NCBI GenBank assembly: GCA_963662175.1
Contig: OY759219.1
Coordinates: forward strand, 24,966,908-25,030,907
Source of the DNA: Aradus depressus
Lineage: Eukaryota; Arthropoda; Insecta; Hemiptera; Aradidae
Direction: 5' to 3'
Length of the DNA: 64,000 nt
Every line of letters begins with the position of its first letter. Position 1 is the first letter of the stretch. The position numbers were made by a program, and so were the translations under genes. This document shows positions 22,222-32,799 of the stretch, one piece after another. The notes below the pieces were generated by a model. It searched no databases and had not been told where the DNA came from. It was given only the letters and a program-made list of their open reading frames with translations.

Positions 22222-22494
22222 TAATTCACCTCTAAACAATTCCAAAAATACACGGTACAAAAAATGACAACTTTAAGTCAAATGATTTTCGAAATTAGCT
22301 GAAATTTAGCATAAATGGGAAATTCTGATGCTCACTGTGTACATTAGACTTTTAAAAAGCTGTTGAATGTCAATTGTTGAATTCAAAACTCGAAACTCAT
22401 GTTAGGTAGCTACATCAGATATTCATATGATTAAACGTTAGACATTTTTTATGTTGTGGGTAGTCGAGGTTCTGTCTTGTAAATAAAAAATCAT

Positions 22495-22722
22495 AGTATT
22501 TGGCCAACGTTTTGGGAACTATTTCTTTTTTCAGGGCCTTATAATGACTTGAGAGGATGTTTGTTGTGAATGTGATATGTGTTTGTGTTGCCACTTGAAC
22601 GTACATAGTTCATTATTAGACTCAAAAACGTACCACCTTCACCACACAATTCTACTCAAGTCATTATAAGCCCTTGAAGAAGGAAATAAATAGTTTCCGA
22701 AACGTTGGCCAAATATTAATAA
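22495..22722. repeat. Palindromic repeat with hammerhead-like cores
   Basis: Left arm 22495-22555 and right arm 22660-22722 are inverted copies sharing 'aacgttggccaaata' and 'cattataa'. Right core: TTGAAGA, A, GGAAA/TTTCC stem, GAAA (22674-22702). The left core is degenerate. Confidence 0.65.
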
Positions 22723-22739
22723 CCTGAGCTCTATCCGCT

Positions 22740-23570
22740 ACTTAGCAGAACATCCAGACTTTCTGTTGAGAACAAACTATCTTATCCCCAATCCCATTCC
22801 CATTCCGACGTTCCTCCCCGAAGATTGAGGCGGTACTGGCCGAGAAACCTGTTACATTACAGTATGTATAGTACTATTTAAGGAGTGCTGGCAATGGCCA
22901 GTTTCTCCCCTCTTGTTCACTCATAACTCTTCCTATCCCTCTCGGTCTGCCACCACTGCTGCATAGAGGCTGGCAGAGCTAGGTGGTGCAGGGAATCACC
23001 TGGGCTAACGTGAACTCCTCCATTAAATTGGAGGATGGCCTCATCATGATGGTATTTCGAGGGATCTCAAGCTGAATTTATTTATTTATTATTTATTTTT
23101 TGTACTTTTTTATTTCTTTTTTATTATTATTATCCTTGTATATGTATATTTTACTTATTGTGTATATATTATTCATTACTTTATAGAGACATTTTTATTT
23201 ATATGTGTAATTAGTATTACTTTTTTTTTTTTTCTTACATCCTTACCTTGTACATATTATATTAATTATTTTATTTTAAAACATTGTCATCAAATATATT
23301 AATGGTTTTCTTTTACTGATTGTAAATATAAAAAGATAATGTGGACTCTATTATGACATGAAATTTGATTTGATTTTTAGCTTTTTTTTGCACATTAACT
23401 TATGAAAAGTCTACCGTTAAAGCGCTATTTGATGTTTCGGTCTCCCCCCCTTCCCACAACCTCTATCTCGTTCAAACTATGTAGATGCCTCTTCGTTTGA
23501 ACCAAGGATGTAAGGTTGTTATTTACGATATTTCATGGAAATTTGTCCAACTTTGTTAGCAATAATTTTA
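22740..23570. other. Unclassified; GC-richer stretch then AT-rich tail
   Basis: 22780-23060 is GC-richer than the flanks and followed by 300 bp of AT-rich sequence, the usual look of a LINE 3' end, but I find no protein match. No gene supported. Confidence 0.35.
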
Positions 23571-23574
23571 TATT

Positions 23575-24000
23575 TTGGGTCGAACCCCCCTCTTTTCAGT
23601 TCAAAGACATCATATGAAATTTCATCCAAATCAGTTCAGTAGTTTTGAAACTTTTGATAAGATCGGATGTAAACCAATACTTCCTATTGCCAATACATTC
23701 TATGTGGAGTCACGTCGAAGGCTCCACAGGAACGTAAAACGGAAGTTTGTTCTGCTGGCACGGCTTGCAGCATTTAAGGAAGGACTCAATTCAGTCGTCC
23801 ATTTTCGGCCACCAGAAACGAGCGAATGGCCGTGTGGCCGCTATGCCCGGGTGACCTTCATGTCTTCATCTTCATCCATCAAGCGATATACTAAGGTTAC
23901 ATCACTACAATATACTACCAAAGATTGTGATAGTAGCCCTCAACCCTGGATTATAGTCCATATGACTCTCCAACTTACGCTCACCTCTTTAGTATCCTGA
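23575..24000 (+). other. Open frame of 141 codons, probably not a gene
   Basis: The first 25 codons ('MKFHPNQFSSFETFDK') come from a repeat phrase that is common in insect non-coding repeats. The rest has no domain I can name. No splice, promoter or codon-bias support. Confidence 0.25.
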
Positions 24001-24369
24001 CCTAGCTAGTTTCTAGATCTAAACCTTTGAAAGTTCAACGTGGATACTTATCAATCGCTTTGTAAATCATCTTTTCTTCAATTTTTTTTTTTTCACTGGT
24101 AGAAGCACGACGCTGGTGAATAGTGCCTATGCAGCGTTAAGTGCTGTTCAAGTAGTGCATTGTCCAGAGGGCCGGTGTCGAGTCTAATGGAGCTCTAACG
24201 GTAGGATACCTGGTCAAGTGGACAGATGGACCCGAAGTGAGAGCGGACAAGAGGATTAGGTCCAAGACTCCTGTCAGTCAGTCTCCATTCAAACCTACTC
24301 AACTGTTTGAGAGTTTTAATGCCGGGAAGGATGCAATTTAATGCTGCATTCTTTAATGCTGAGGTGCAA

Positions 24370-24715
24370 TTTATATGAAATACATTTTTTATATGGTCAC
24401 TCTGCTTGCGAGATCTCCAAAAACCCTTCTAAAATGAGATTTTGAAACACATTTTTTTAGACGTTTTTTTGATTTACGCGAAAACAGTTAATCCTATTGA
24501 AACATTGTTTCTTATCAAAAATGTTTCTTATTTCATTTTCAATCACTTATGTTTCTTTGATTTGAGATAAAACTGATACTAATGAAGTTGCAGCTCCCTA
24601 AATAATGTACATTAAATTTCCGTGGCCATAACGGGACCTTCTTTTACCAACAACTTTTTTACAGATCACTTTCCCTTCTCCTCAAATTTATTTCATACTG
24701 GCATTACTGGATACA
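24370..24715. repeat. Foldback-family interior fragment
   Basis: Contains 'aaacacatttttttagacgt', 'cgaaaacagttaatcctatt' and 'tttcatactggcattactgg', shared with 5848-6490. Confidence 0.55.
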
Positions 24716-25284
24716 TGGACACGCGGACAGTCCAGACTAGAGCGTTGCAAGGACATTGTCCAGGAGAAATGGCAACAGCGGTGGTCACGATCATCGGATG
24801 GCCGAACGACCTATGCATATTTCCCGAAAACCCGTGTATGTCTGGACTCTACATGGGTACTGCCTGACCAATGGATGTCCCACATAGTATCAGGTCACGG
24901 AGATTTCAACTCCAAGCTTTTCTTATTTAAGAGGAAGAACAACCTGAACTATTCATGCGGCGGAGTCGAGACTGCAGAGCATGTGATCTTCGAATGTTCG
25001 CTGTACGACGGGCCTGGAGTCTTCAGCGGATTTGTCTCCTCCTGGCGGAAAAAAAAGAAAGGACTTTAATCTGGCCCCCGGCGCACCACATTTATCCCGA
25101 GCTCTCTAGGTGCGCCAAGCAGCGCCGCCAATACAATTAAGATGGCTGGGGGTTTTGCTCCTAGTCCGACCATTGCAACAGATTTTTAAATAAATAAACT
25201 TGTTAGGCCCTCTTTCCCCGACGATTTGGCGAACGGGTGTCGTGGCCTCCACCGAAAGTCGGCAACCCCCTAAAAAAAAAAAAA
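24715..25284 (+). pseudogene. LINE ORF2 C-terminus with 3' UTR and poly(A)
   Basis: The frame that includes 24875-25069 can be traced back to about 24720: 'RGQSRLERCKDIVQEKWQQR', 'TRVCLDSTWVLPDQWMSHI', 'SGHGDFNSKLFLFKRK', then 'CGGVETAEHVIFECSLYDGP'. The last part is the GHG.F ... C-G ... EHxxFEC signature of R1-like LINE C-termini. The 3' UTR runs to a 13-base A tail near 25284. RT and RNase H are absent, so it is 5'-truncated. The left end falls inside a repeat; no clear TSD. A second, shorter copy lies at 50224-50503. Confidence 0.8.
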
Positions 25285-25289
25285 TTCAT

Positions 25290-25440
25290 GAGTTATCACA
25301 GACACAAAGACATTTTTAAAAATATTTGGAACTTGGAGATCGGAAAACATGAAATTAAATGGAAAACTCCGCATCAATATTTTGAGATTACATAACTTCC
25401 CTTATACTTCTTACAGCTGGGGAAGTATTAACTATAATAT
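25290..25440 (-). repeat. Modular dispersed repeat end
   Basis: 'aacatgaaattaaatggaaa', 'cataacttcccttatacttc' and 'cagctggggaagta'. Confidence 0.5.
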
Positions 25441-25706
25441 ATAATAATATATTTGATCCGGTGAAATGTATAATGTTGGGTGTAAAATTGCCATTTGTCC
25501 GATGTGATGGGAGATTGACACAGGTGAACTCAGGTCAGATCTGTTGGTTCAGTTGAGCCAACAGTTTAGGTCATCCTTCTCGTGTCGGTCCTACTCTAGT
25601 TACCAATTTTTAAAAAAATTATGAAAATATCTCAATCTGGCAAACATTTAACTCTTCCATCCGATAGAATGGTTTCAGAGGGAGATTGAAAACTTATTAT
25701 AATAAT

Positions 25707-25850
25707 ATTTATTTTCTTGGGAGGTAAAATAAACTTAAGCACGCTGTCCTGCGAATGGGACGTTAAGCGATGGTCCCGAGCCTGTACAATGTCAGGTTCT
25801 CGTTAAAGACCCCTGCCCTGGGTGAATAAAAAATTAGGGTATGCAAAATC
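25707..25850 (+). mobile_element. SINE family A fragment, middle part
   Basis: From GGGAGGTAAAATAAACTTAA to 'attagggtatgcaaaat'. Head and tail missing; it passes into a modular repeat at 25855. Confidence 0.8.
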
Positions 25851-25854
25851 ACAG

Positions 25855-26015
25855 GGGAGGGCCCAATTAAAAAACCCTAATAACTGCCAATGTAATGAAT
25901 TTATCGACACAAAATTTAGTATGAAGATTTAGAAGCCCTTATGTCAACTATTAAATATTAGCGCAAACGGTCGACTGTTTTGGAGGGGGGACGAAAAGTC
26001 AATGTAAAATAATAA
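25855..26015 (+). repeat. Modular dispersed repeat
   Basis: 'aaaaaccctaataactgcca', 'aatgaatttatcgacacaaa' and 'gggggacgaaaagtcaat'. Confidence 0.6.
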
Positions 26016-26299
26016 AATCATCTTCAGTGTAACTAACATTTTTTCTCCTGGTTTCCGTTGTCTTTGGCCATCCTGGGAACTGACTCAGAAACAAACACAA
26101 TTTACGGAAACGAACAGAAGTTTACAGTTTTATATTCTTCGTTAAACAGTCAAGAAAGTAACACTTATAAATTAAGGATAGTTGACGCACATCCCTTCGT
26201 ATGGTCTCTCCCATCCATGGTTTCTGCCTCCTTTAACAAAATTTTGGTATTTCACTGAAATTTACCTGCTACTTAATTCTTTATTTTTAGTTTCTTATA

Positions 26300-27235
26300 C
26301 CTATAGTATAAGGAAGTATTGTAATCGTGCGAAAATCCGAGATCGAGGTATTTTCACGTTTTAAGGTCCACTGAATACGTTTTGACCATTTTCGCGATCA
26401 TAGCGCGATTGTAGCTATGAACTTGAAATTCGGAATCAGGAGTTACATGTGTTAACTTAGATCTGGTTAGATTTTGAAAATTGAGACCACCTTACTCCGG
26501 GGCCTAAGTACATTTTAAAAGTTACCACTTATGTTTATATGACCTAATCAAAAATATTTTCAGATAACTAATTAATTACTGGGTACAAGAATGTCAACTC
26601 CAACCATAATTTAAACCATATTTTAAAATTCGTTGCTATGAGTTAGTTTACATAATTCGGTACGCTATAACTTGTTGTATTGCCCCTATCTTAAATTTGA
26701 GGACTTACTAGCGATTGGAAATTTTATAAGAAACAATTTTGGTAAGAATTAATTTTTCGATAGGACTAACGGTTTTCGGGTAAATGAAAATTAATTAGGA
26801 GACGAAAGGAAATACAACGTCTAAAAAAATGTGTTTCAAAACTACTTTTCAAGATGGTTTTCGGCATATATCTCGAAAAATGGACGACATGTAAAAAATC
26901 ATATTTAATATAAATTATGTATTTTAGTATTCTCTTCAATTATTACTCAAAACAATTTTTGATTAGGTCATGAACATAAGCTGTATCTCGTAAAAAGTAG
27001 TTAGGTCCCAGAGGAATGTGGTCTCAATTTTTGTTTGATTTCGGCTAAAATCTAATCAGACCTGAATTAGAACATGTGACACATTCATTCCAAATTTTAA
27101 ATTCATAGCTACAATCGTTTTTGCGGTAGAGAGCTTCAATCACAAACACACACACGCACAGACACGATAATGGTCAAAACGTATTTAGAGGACCTTGAAA
27201 CCTCGATCTCGGATTTTCGCATGATTACAATAAGA
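26300..27235. mobile_element. Foldback element with about 260-bp inverted ends
   Basis: 26301-26560 matches the reverse complement of about 26945-27235: 'gcgaaaatccgagatcgagg', 'aatacgttttgaccatt', 'gattgtagctatgaa', 'gacctaatcaaaaat'. The right arm has an extra CA-rich stretch (27145-27165). The middle is about 380 bp. No ORF. Fragments of the same family occur at 5848, 15890, 49900 and 50530. Confidence 0.75.
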
Positions 27236-27289
27236 CATCAGTTTTCGGCATGTATCTTGCACACCGACGACATTTAACTTCCGCAGGTA

Positions 27290-27660
27290 TGTATACGAAG
27301 TTGAATTTACACCGGAATTTCATGTCTTCCAACTACCTGATTCGAAAAAGGGGGAAAAAATGTCTGTTTATGAATACATTAGCCTCCGATAGAATGAATT
27401 TATCGACTCGATACTGTGTATGTTTATCCAGAACCCTACAAGGACGACACCTATTAATTTTCAGCTATAGGTAAGAGAGGAAATAGGGGAGGAAGCTTAA
27501 CAGAAAAACTCTAATAATTGCTGATGTAATGAATGTATTGAAACAATATTTAGTATGAGGAATGACTGAACGGTCGATTGGTTTTGAAGAGAGAGAGCGA
27601 AAACTTTATTAATTAATTCGTTCTGGGGAGTTACACTGCCGGTGATTCACCGACTTTTAT
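27290..27660 (+). repeat. Modular dispersed repeat
   Basis: 'ggaatttcatgtcttccaac' to 'ggggagttacactgccggtg' with internal modules at about 27395 and 27525. Confidence 0.6.
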
Positions 27661-28170
27661 TTATTGCGTCACATAAAGACTAGAGAAGTTCTGTGAGAAC
27701 AGGTACTTTCTGACTTAGACCTACTCAAATGTACTTTCTGTGTGAGATAAAAAATATACTCCACAGTCCACAACCGGACGAGTGAAGAGAATGACTGTCC
27801 AATCGGATATGGTCCAGGTGGAATGGACAAAAAAAAGAAATACGTACGGTCCATGTATTGAAGTAAAAACAAAGACGTCTCCCATCTGCCGGTGGTTATC
27901 GCCGAAGAGCTTTTGTAGGGTCCTCGAGATGGAGCTTTTGTTTGACCGGACAGGTTTTCAACACCTACCATAAGAATAATGGACCTTCTTAAAAAAAAAT
28001 AAAATAAAAATAAGCTCTCGTCTTGAATAATTCAAGAACAGCACAATAAAATATAATAATCCTCTAGGATTCTGTAGCGAACTGATAATAAAATTTTAAC
28101 ATGAAAATAAGCCTGGAAAGAAGAACAAATAACTGAAAAAAATAAAAGAAATTTATTTCTCTTAGCTTTT
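27661..28170. other. No recognisable gene
   Basis: Overlapping frames on both strands at 27669-27973 show no known motif. Confidence 0.3.
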
Positions 28171-28174
28171 TTAC

Positions 28175-28245
28175 CAGGGAGATAAAAAAAAAAACTTGAG
28201 CACCCCATCCTTCGGGTGGGATATTAACACTCAGATGATGGCGCT
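28175..28245 (+). mobile_element. SINE family A remnant, strongly diverged
   Basis: 'accagggagataaa' then 'gagcaccccatccttcgggt' and 'gggatattaa' follow the order of the SINE body. Confidence 0.5.
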
Positions 28246-29049
28246 CATTAGTGTCACATACTTGGTGGCGTTGGATCTGTGAGATCCTCAATCAAAAATT
28301 AGCGGTTTAATTAAAAATATTGGTAATTTTGTTTTGTGAAGAAAGAATGACACACAAAATAGGTTGTAATAAAACTTTTAATGCAAGCATATTTTTATAA
28401 AGTTACAAAATAAAAGGGCAGCAATCTCAACTAGTGATATCGCATTCACATCACACACTATTTACCAGTCTTTCACAATAATCATTTTTGGTAACTCAAC
28501 TTAGCACTAAAATTGAATAAATAATTGTTATCACACAATTTTCATGTCTTTTACAAATATCTCTGGTAATTTAACTTAGGACTAGAAATATAAGGAACAA
28601 ATAATTAACAATAATAAAAACCGTAACTGAGAAAATAGAAAAAATCGCTAAAAAAAAAATACACATTTTTTTAAAGCACGACTCAATATACGATAACTGA
28701 AGCATGGAAATGCATAACCGTCTATGTCCATTTTTAAAATTTTCAGTACAATTTTAAACTCGGGAAATTTGTTTTAATTAAATCTGATAAATAATCCACG
28801 CTTAAATTTACTTCTCACTCTACGTCTTCGGAGACTCTCAATCGACAGCCTTCAGAACAAGCAATGCACTATGCTGAACGCACAGATATTGGCGAATTTG
28901 GGGGCGAAGGAACTGACAGATCTACCTGCTCTGTAGTTGCTGGGATGAAGGTCACTGCCAGACTCAATGTTTACACTACGTAAGACAGGTGAAGGGCTCC
29001 GCCAGGGCCAAATTAGTTTACAAATAAATGAAATGTGGATCTCCCAGAT

Positions 29050-29123
29050 CCGGCGCCACCTTCGGAATGTTAAACAATGGTCCAAATCTATGCTATGTCT
29101 GGTACTCGAGGAAGACCTCTGCC
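29050..29123 (+). mobile_element. SINE family A, left part of a copy split by hAT
   Basis: 'ggcgccaccttcggaatgtt', 'aaacaatggtcc', 'atgtctggtactcgaggaag'. The other part is 29835-29920. Confidence 0.7.
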
Positions 29124-29834
29124 TAGGGATCTATCGATACAAGTAAATACAAGTAAAGTATCGATACTTTTGACCGATACGAGTACTTTTGGTATCGATA
29201 CTTTTCTTTCGATACCAAGTATTATATATATTTTTTTCATCAAAATCGTTCACCGCTTAATTTCTTGTAATTTTCTTTTATTTGTTATGCAATAAAATAC
29301 TGAACTCACATTATGGTTCACGGACAAATGATGTGATCACGCATTCTGCGTGATGCGTCTTTATTTCTTACCTTATTTACATTAAATTGTTTATCGTTTA
29401 TGAAGATATAAGTTTGTTTGATTTTGAACGGAACCGTGAACGTGATTAAGATTTCAGCATTTTATTTTATTTTTACATTCCATTTTGTCAATTACAAATT
29501 ATAATGCCTTGTCCTACGGCGAAACTGTGGATTTATTACACTAAGAACGATTCGAGCCACTTGCAAAAAGTATTTAACTAAGTGAAATATTGTGGGAATA
29601 CGAATAGTCTCCAGTTGTTATTATAACAAAGTGCTCGATGTAATCGATACTATTTTTATTAATATCTATATAGATTTATACATTTTTTAAAATTAATTAT
29701 AACGGACTACTAGATTTAATCGATACAAGTAGGTATCGATACTTTCTATTCGATACTAAATTAGTATCTAAAGTTTAATTCGATACTACTTGAGAGTAAA
29801 AGTATCGTAACTTTGTGGTATCGATTGAACCCTA
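29124..29834. mobile_element. hAT-like element nested in a SINE, 8-bp TSD
   Basis: Ends TAGGGATCTATCGATAC at the left and the complement of TAGGGTTCAATCGATACC at the right. The TSD is CCTCTGCC (29116-29123) against CCTCTACC (29835-29842), one mismatch; the SINE consensus there is CCCTACCCT. Subterminal GTATCGATAC motifs are repeated at both ends. Contains a broken BED finger (29504-29617). The 711-bp length implies a deletion derivative. Confidence 0.85.
29504..29617 (+). pseudogene. BED-type zinc finger remnant of hAT transposase
   Basis: Reads MPCPTAKLWIYYTKNDSSHL, then QKVFN, a stop, then VKYCGNTNSLQL. The order W..Y/F-T-K-N-D..., then xxYCGNTNSL resembles the N-terminal BED finger of hAT and ZBED proteins (WxxF...C..C...GGNTSNLxxHL). 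The first cysteine pair is lost and a stop interrupts it. The DDE domain is absent. Matches expectation for the surrounding hAT element; identification is from the pattern only. Confidence 0.6.
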
Positions 29835-29925
29835 CCTCTACCCTCGGTTTACCTGGATAGGCAACATTCAAGACTCCTAGATTTGAGTCGGGCTCAAGAC
29901 CGGGCATGAATCACAATAGCAAACT
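29835..29925 (+). mobile_element. SINE family A, right part of a copy split by hAT
   Basis: 'ctaccctcggtttacctgga', 'taggcaacattcaagactcc', 'gagtcgggctcaagaccggg', 'catgaatcacaa'. Confidence 0.75.
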
Positions 29926-29946
29926 TATTTTTGAAAACATATACCA

Positions 29947-29990
29947 CACATTTTGGCACTAAACCATCGCGATGCATCGTCAGGTTTAGT
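29947..29990 (-). repeat. Degenerate hammerhead-like core, minus strand
   Basis: On the minus strand CCTGACGA, T, GCATCGCGATG hairpin, then GTTTAGTGCC. CTGANGA is kept but the GAAA is lost. Confidence 0.4.
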
Positions 29991-30232
29991 TTCACATCTG
30001 TCTCAACTAAAGTGGCCACAATACGGTTCTTGGATACTATGGGAGCTTTGAAGAACTTTCAATGAGGTACTTGATTTTTGAATAGAACCCTCACAACTTT
30101 TACATTTCTTACATTTATTTCGTGGTTTCTATAACCTAGCAATCTTATATGTTTTGGGAAACACTCCATCAGTTTCTATAATTATTTTGTTGAAATTTAT
30201 ATAACATTGGTCTTATCTCAAATGTTAGTTAT

Positions 30233-30551
30233 TATGCTCGGGCTTTAACTATGAGGTCATATCACCTACAACCAAAGCGCTATTTCGTTACTCCGGGGAG
30301 TCCTAAATTTTCTACATCCAGGCTTGTTGATTTTTTACGGCATTTTGTCCAGATGTGTCTTCTTTTTTTCTTTTTTGACAATATTTCGGGAACTTTCACG
30401 TCCCTTCTTCTGGTCACTATGAACTTGAGGACGTGAAAGTGTGCTTAACGTCCCATCCAAAGAACGGCGTAAGAAAAAAACCTAAGGGCCTCCCTCGCCC
30501 AAGTGTCAAACTCGCGATATTGAGCTCAGTAAGCATAGAGCTACCGGCGCA
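30233..30551 (-). mobile_element. SINE family A, minus strand, interrupted
   Basis: Tail side 30238-30320 and head side 30435-30551 flank an insert at about 30321-30434 with a hammerhead-like core. The head reads in reverse from CTACCGGCGC. Confidence 0.75.
30321..30434 (-). repeat. Half palindromic repeat with hammerhead-like core
   Basis: Minus-strand core at 30384-30412: CAGAAGA, A, GGGA...TCCC stem, GAAA. Same family as 10113-10305, but only one arm. Confidence 0.6.
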
Positions 30552-30980
30552 CAGTGGGCCAGATCCCGAATCTAGCGGGTCAAAAGTCCTGTCAGTAAGT
30601 TGCCACCTCCTTGCTTTAGCGTATCAATACCTACCGAGTCAACATTTTTTCTTCGTATAGTCAAAAAGTAATGTAATTTGTTCGAGGGTATTTCCAATAG
30701 GACGATTGCTGGCTCTCATAACATCGTACAACTCCCTTCTGCTTGTAGACATTTTCACACCTGCAATTACAAATACGATAACATTAGTGAAAAAAAAAAA
30801 AAAAAAAAAACGGGGCAAAACGGGCCGTTAAATTTAGTGCCATTTTATTATCTACAAGTCAACAAACAAGAATAATGAACGTACTGAGAGGTACGAAAAA
30901 AGTTACGCCTTTATGAACTAGAATCCATTTTTTTTCAAACGTGCACTATTCTTGTGGCCCTTCCAACACTTTGTGACTGA

Positions 30981-31172
30981 CGCTGTATTGACTTTGCCCT
31001 CTCTAATTCCTTTTGTTTATTTCGTCGCTGCGCTGTATTGACTTTGCCCTCTCTAATTCCCTTTGTTTATTTCGTCGATGCGCTGTATTGACTTTGCCCT
31101 CTCTAATTCCCTTTGCTTATTTCGTCGCTGCGTTGAATTGACTTTGCCTTCTCTAATTCCCTTTGTTTATTT
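30981..31172. repeat. 50-bp tandem repeat, four copies
   Basis: CGCTGTATTGACTTTGCCCT begins at 30981, 31031, 31081 and (as CGTTGAATTG) 31131, an exact 50-bp period. The copies differ at a few sites. Confidence 0.95.
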
Positions 31173-32080
31173 CTCTCTCACATACTGTTTGTTGAACCAG
31201 GTTGTTTTCTTCCCGAAATCTCTCACTTGATTTTCGGACTTTAGTCCAGCTACATTTGGGATCTGGCCCACTGTGCGGCGCTCTCATTACCATACGTGAC
31301 AACTTGATCTCAAATTTCAAGTCATTGCTACAATCTTTTTTGAGTTCCAAAGTACCAATCACAGACATTGTGAAAATGGACAGGAGATCTTGAAACGCAA
31401 AATTTCGTTTTTACGAGCTCTCGGCAAATAAAAAAAATCTTTAAGTAAAAGAATATTCGTATGAAGAGAGTAAGGTAAATTGTACCTTAGATATCTTCCC
31501 GTGACTTACCGAACTATGTTCATTATGCAAGGATGGTAATAATTTTAAGAGAAGAAAGTTTCAACTGACGAATTCAGAGGACAGCCAAGAGGTTCATATT
31601 CAAATTTTGAATTTCAAAAAAATCTGAGAACTGAAACTAAATGTACCTATGAATATACATAAATAAGTATGAATATTCAGCGGTTCTTGGTAGATGACTA
31701 GTGGGGGTAAGATGCCCTGAGGGCCAACACATATCCCCGGCCTCGTATGAGCTTGTTACCGGAGTAATTGTCCCACCGCTTCAGGCAACACCACTACTCA
31801 CTATAAATTATGTATTTGATGATTACATTTACTCATTGGCAAGGACAATGTTATGTATTCAATGAACAAGGTCTTCATTTATGGTTGTCAGAAATTTTAC
31901 CCAATCAAAACTTTTTTTTCTTCGATATATGGGAGCTATTTTGCTATTAATTTAGACTGACATTTTCTTGATCATAGATTTTTTTTTTAGTTCACAGAAT
32001 ATTACATAATATATGTAATTATTTTATTCTACAATCTGTACAAAATATACAATGGGTAGAAGTGAACAGAAAATAAAAAT
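31173..32080. other. No recognisable gene
   Basis: 31200-31265 repeats the phrase 'ggatctggcccactgtg' that flanks the SINE at 30551 in reverse. Otherwise AT-rich with no coding signal. Confidence 0.35.
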
Positions 32081-32089
32081 GTACTATTG

Positions 32090-32640
32090 ATGGGTGAAGC
32101 CAGCCAGTGCTGACACTCCTTTAGACAGTCTCGTTATTCAAAGAATATAGCAAGGCCAATGTCGTCTTAGGCGGCGTGGAGGGTTGTCGGGATGAGATTG
32201 AGAGAACATGCGCTGAGCGACAGGATTGGGGTGGGTATTCAACTTAGAATGGAATTTCTTGAAGCGGAGTTGGATGAGATCTTGGACGTAAGTCTTTGTG
32301 TAGGACTTTGTTGGTGACATAAAAGGAAGCATTGACAATTTGTCGTAGGATTTTTGACTGAAAAGATTGTATTCTGTTACAGCTGAGCCCCATAGTTCTA
32401 GTCCGTATGTCGATATTGGTCGTATGATTGTTTCGTGAATATGTAACTTTGTTCTCAACAGATAGTTTTGACTTTGATCCGAGAAGTCTTAAAAGACTAT
32501 ATCGTTGGTTGAGTTCTTGTAGTTTGAGTCTTGTGTGAGGGTTCCATGTTAGTCTGCTGCATAAGTAAAACCCAAGGAACCTACGTTGTTGGAGGTTGGA
32601 ATGAGAGCATTGTTCATTGATATTTCGACAGTTTTGCCAG
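32090..32640 (-). pseudogene. Jockey-like LINE ORF2 C-terminus, frameshifted
   Basis: On the minus strand, about 32600 down to 32138 gives 'GFYLCSRLTWNPHTRLK', 'LNQRYSLLRLLGSKSKLS', then after a frame change 'ETIIRPISTYGLELWGSA', 'YVQDLIQLRFKKFHSK' and 'SHPDNPPRRLRRHWP'. The order RLTWNxHTR, LLGxxSKLS, RPxxTYGxELWG, then N..APFYV is that of jockey-clade proteins after the RT core. The RT catalytic motif is not present; the copy is 5'-truncated and shifted. Related copies: 48579-49121 and 60440-60830. Confidence 0.8.
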
Positions 32641-32740
32641 GAAGTTGTGTAATCGATCCAAAATTCGATCCTGAGTTTTCAACGGAATTTCATTTCCTCC
32701 TATTTTCTGTCTGTCTGTGTGTCTGTGAACACGATTTATT
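32640..32740 (+). repeat. Modular dispersed repeat start
   Basis: 'caaaattcgatcctgagttt', 'caacggaatttcatttcc', 'tgtctgtctgtgtgtctgtg'. Confidence 0.55.
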
Positions 32741-32799
32741 ATTTGTATTATTATGATCATAATTAATTTTAACATCCAGATTATTATTACTCTTCCCTT

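Noticed and set aside
23575..24000. 141-codon open frame, possible gene
   Set aside because: Its start lies in a common non-coding repeat phrase and no domain or exon structure is visible.
30981..31172. CRISPR-like array
   Set aside because: Units are contiguous 50-bp tandem repeats with no unique spacers, and the genome is eukaryotic.
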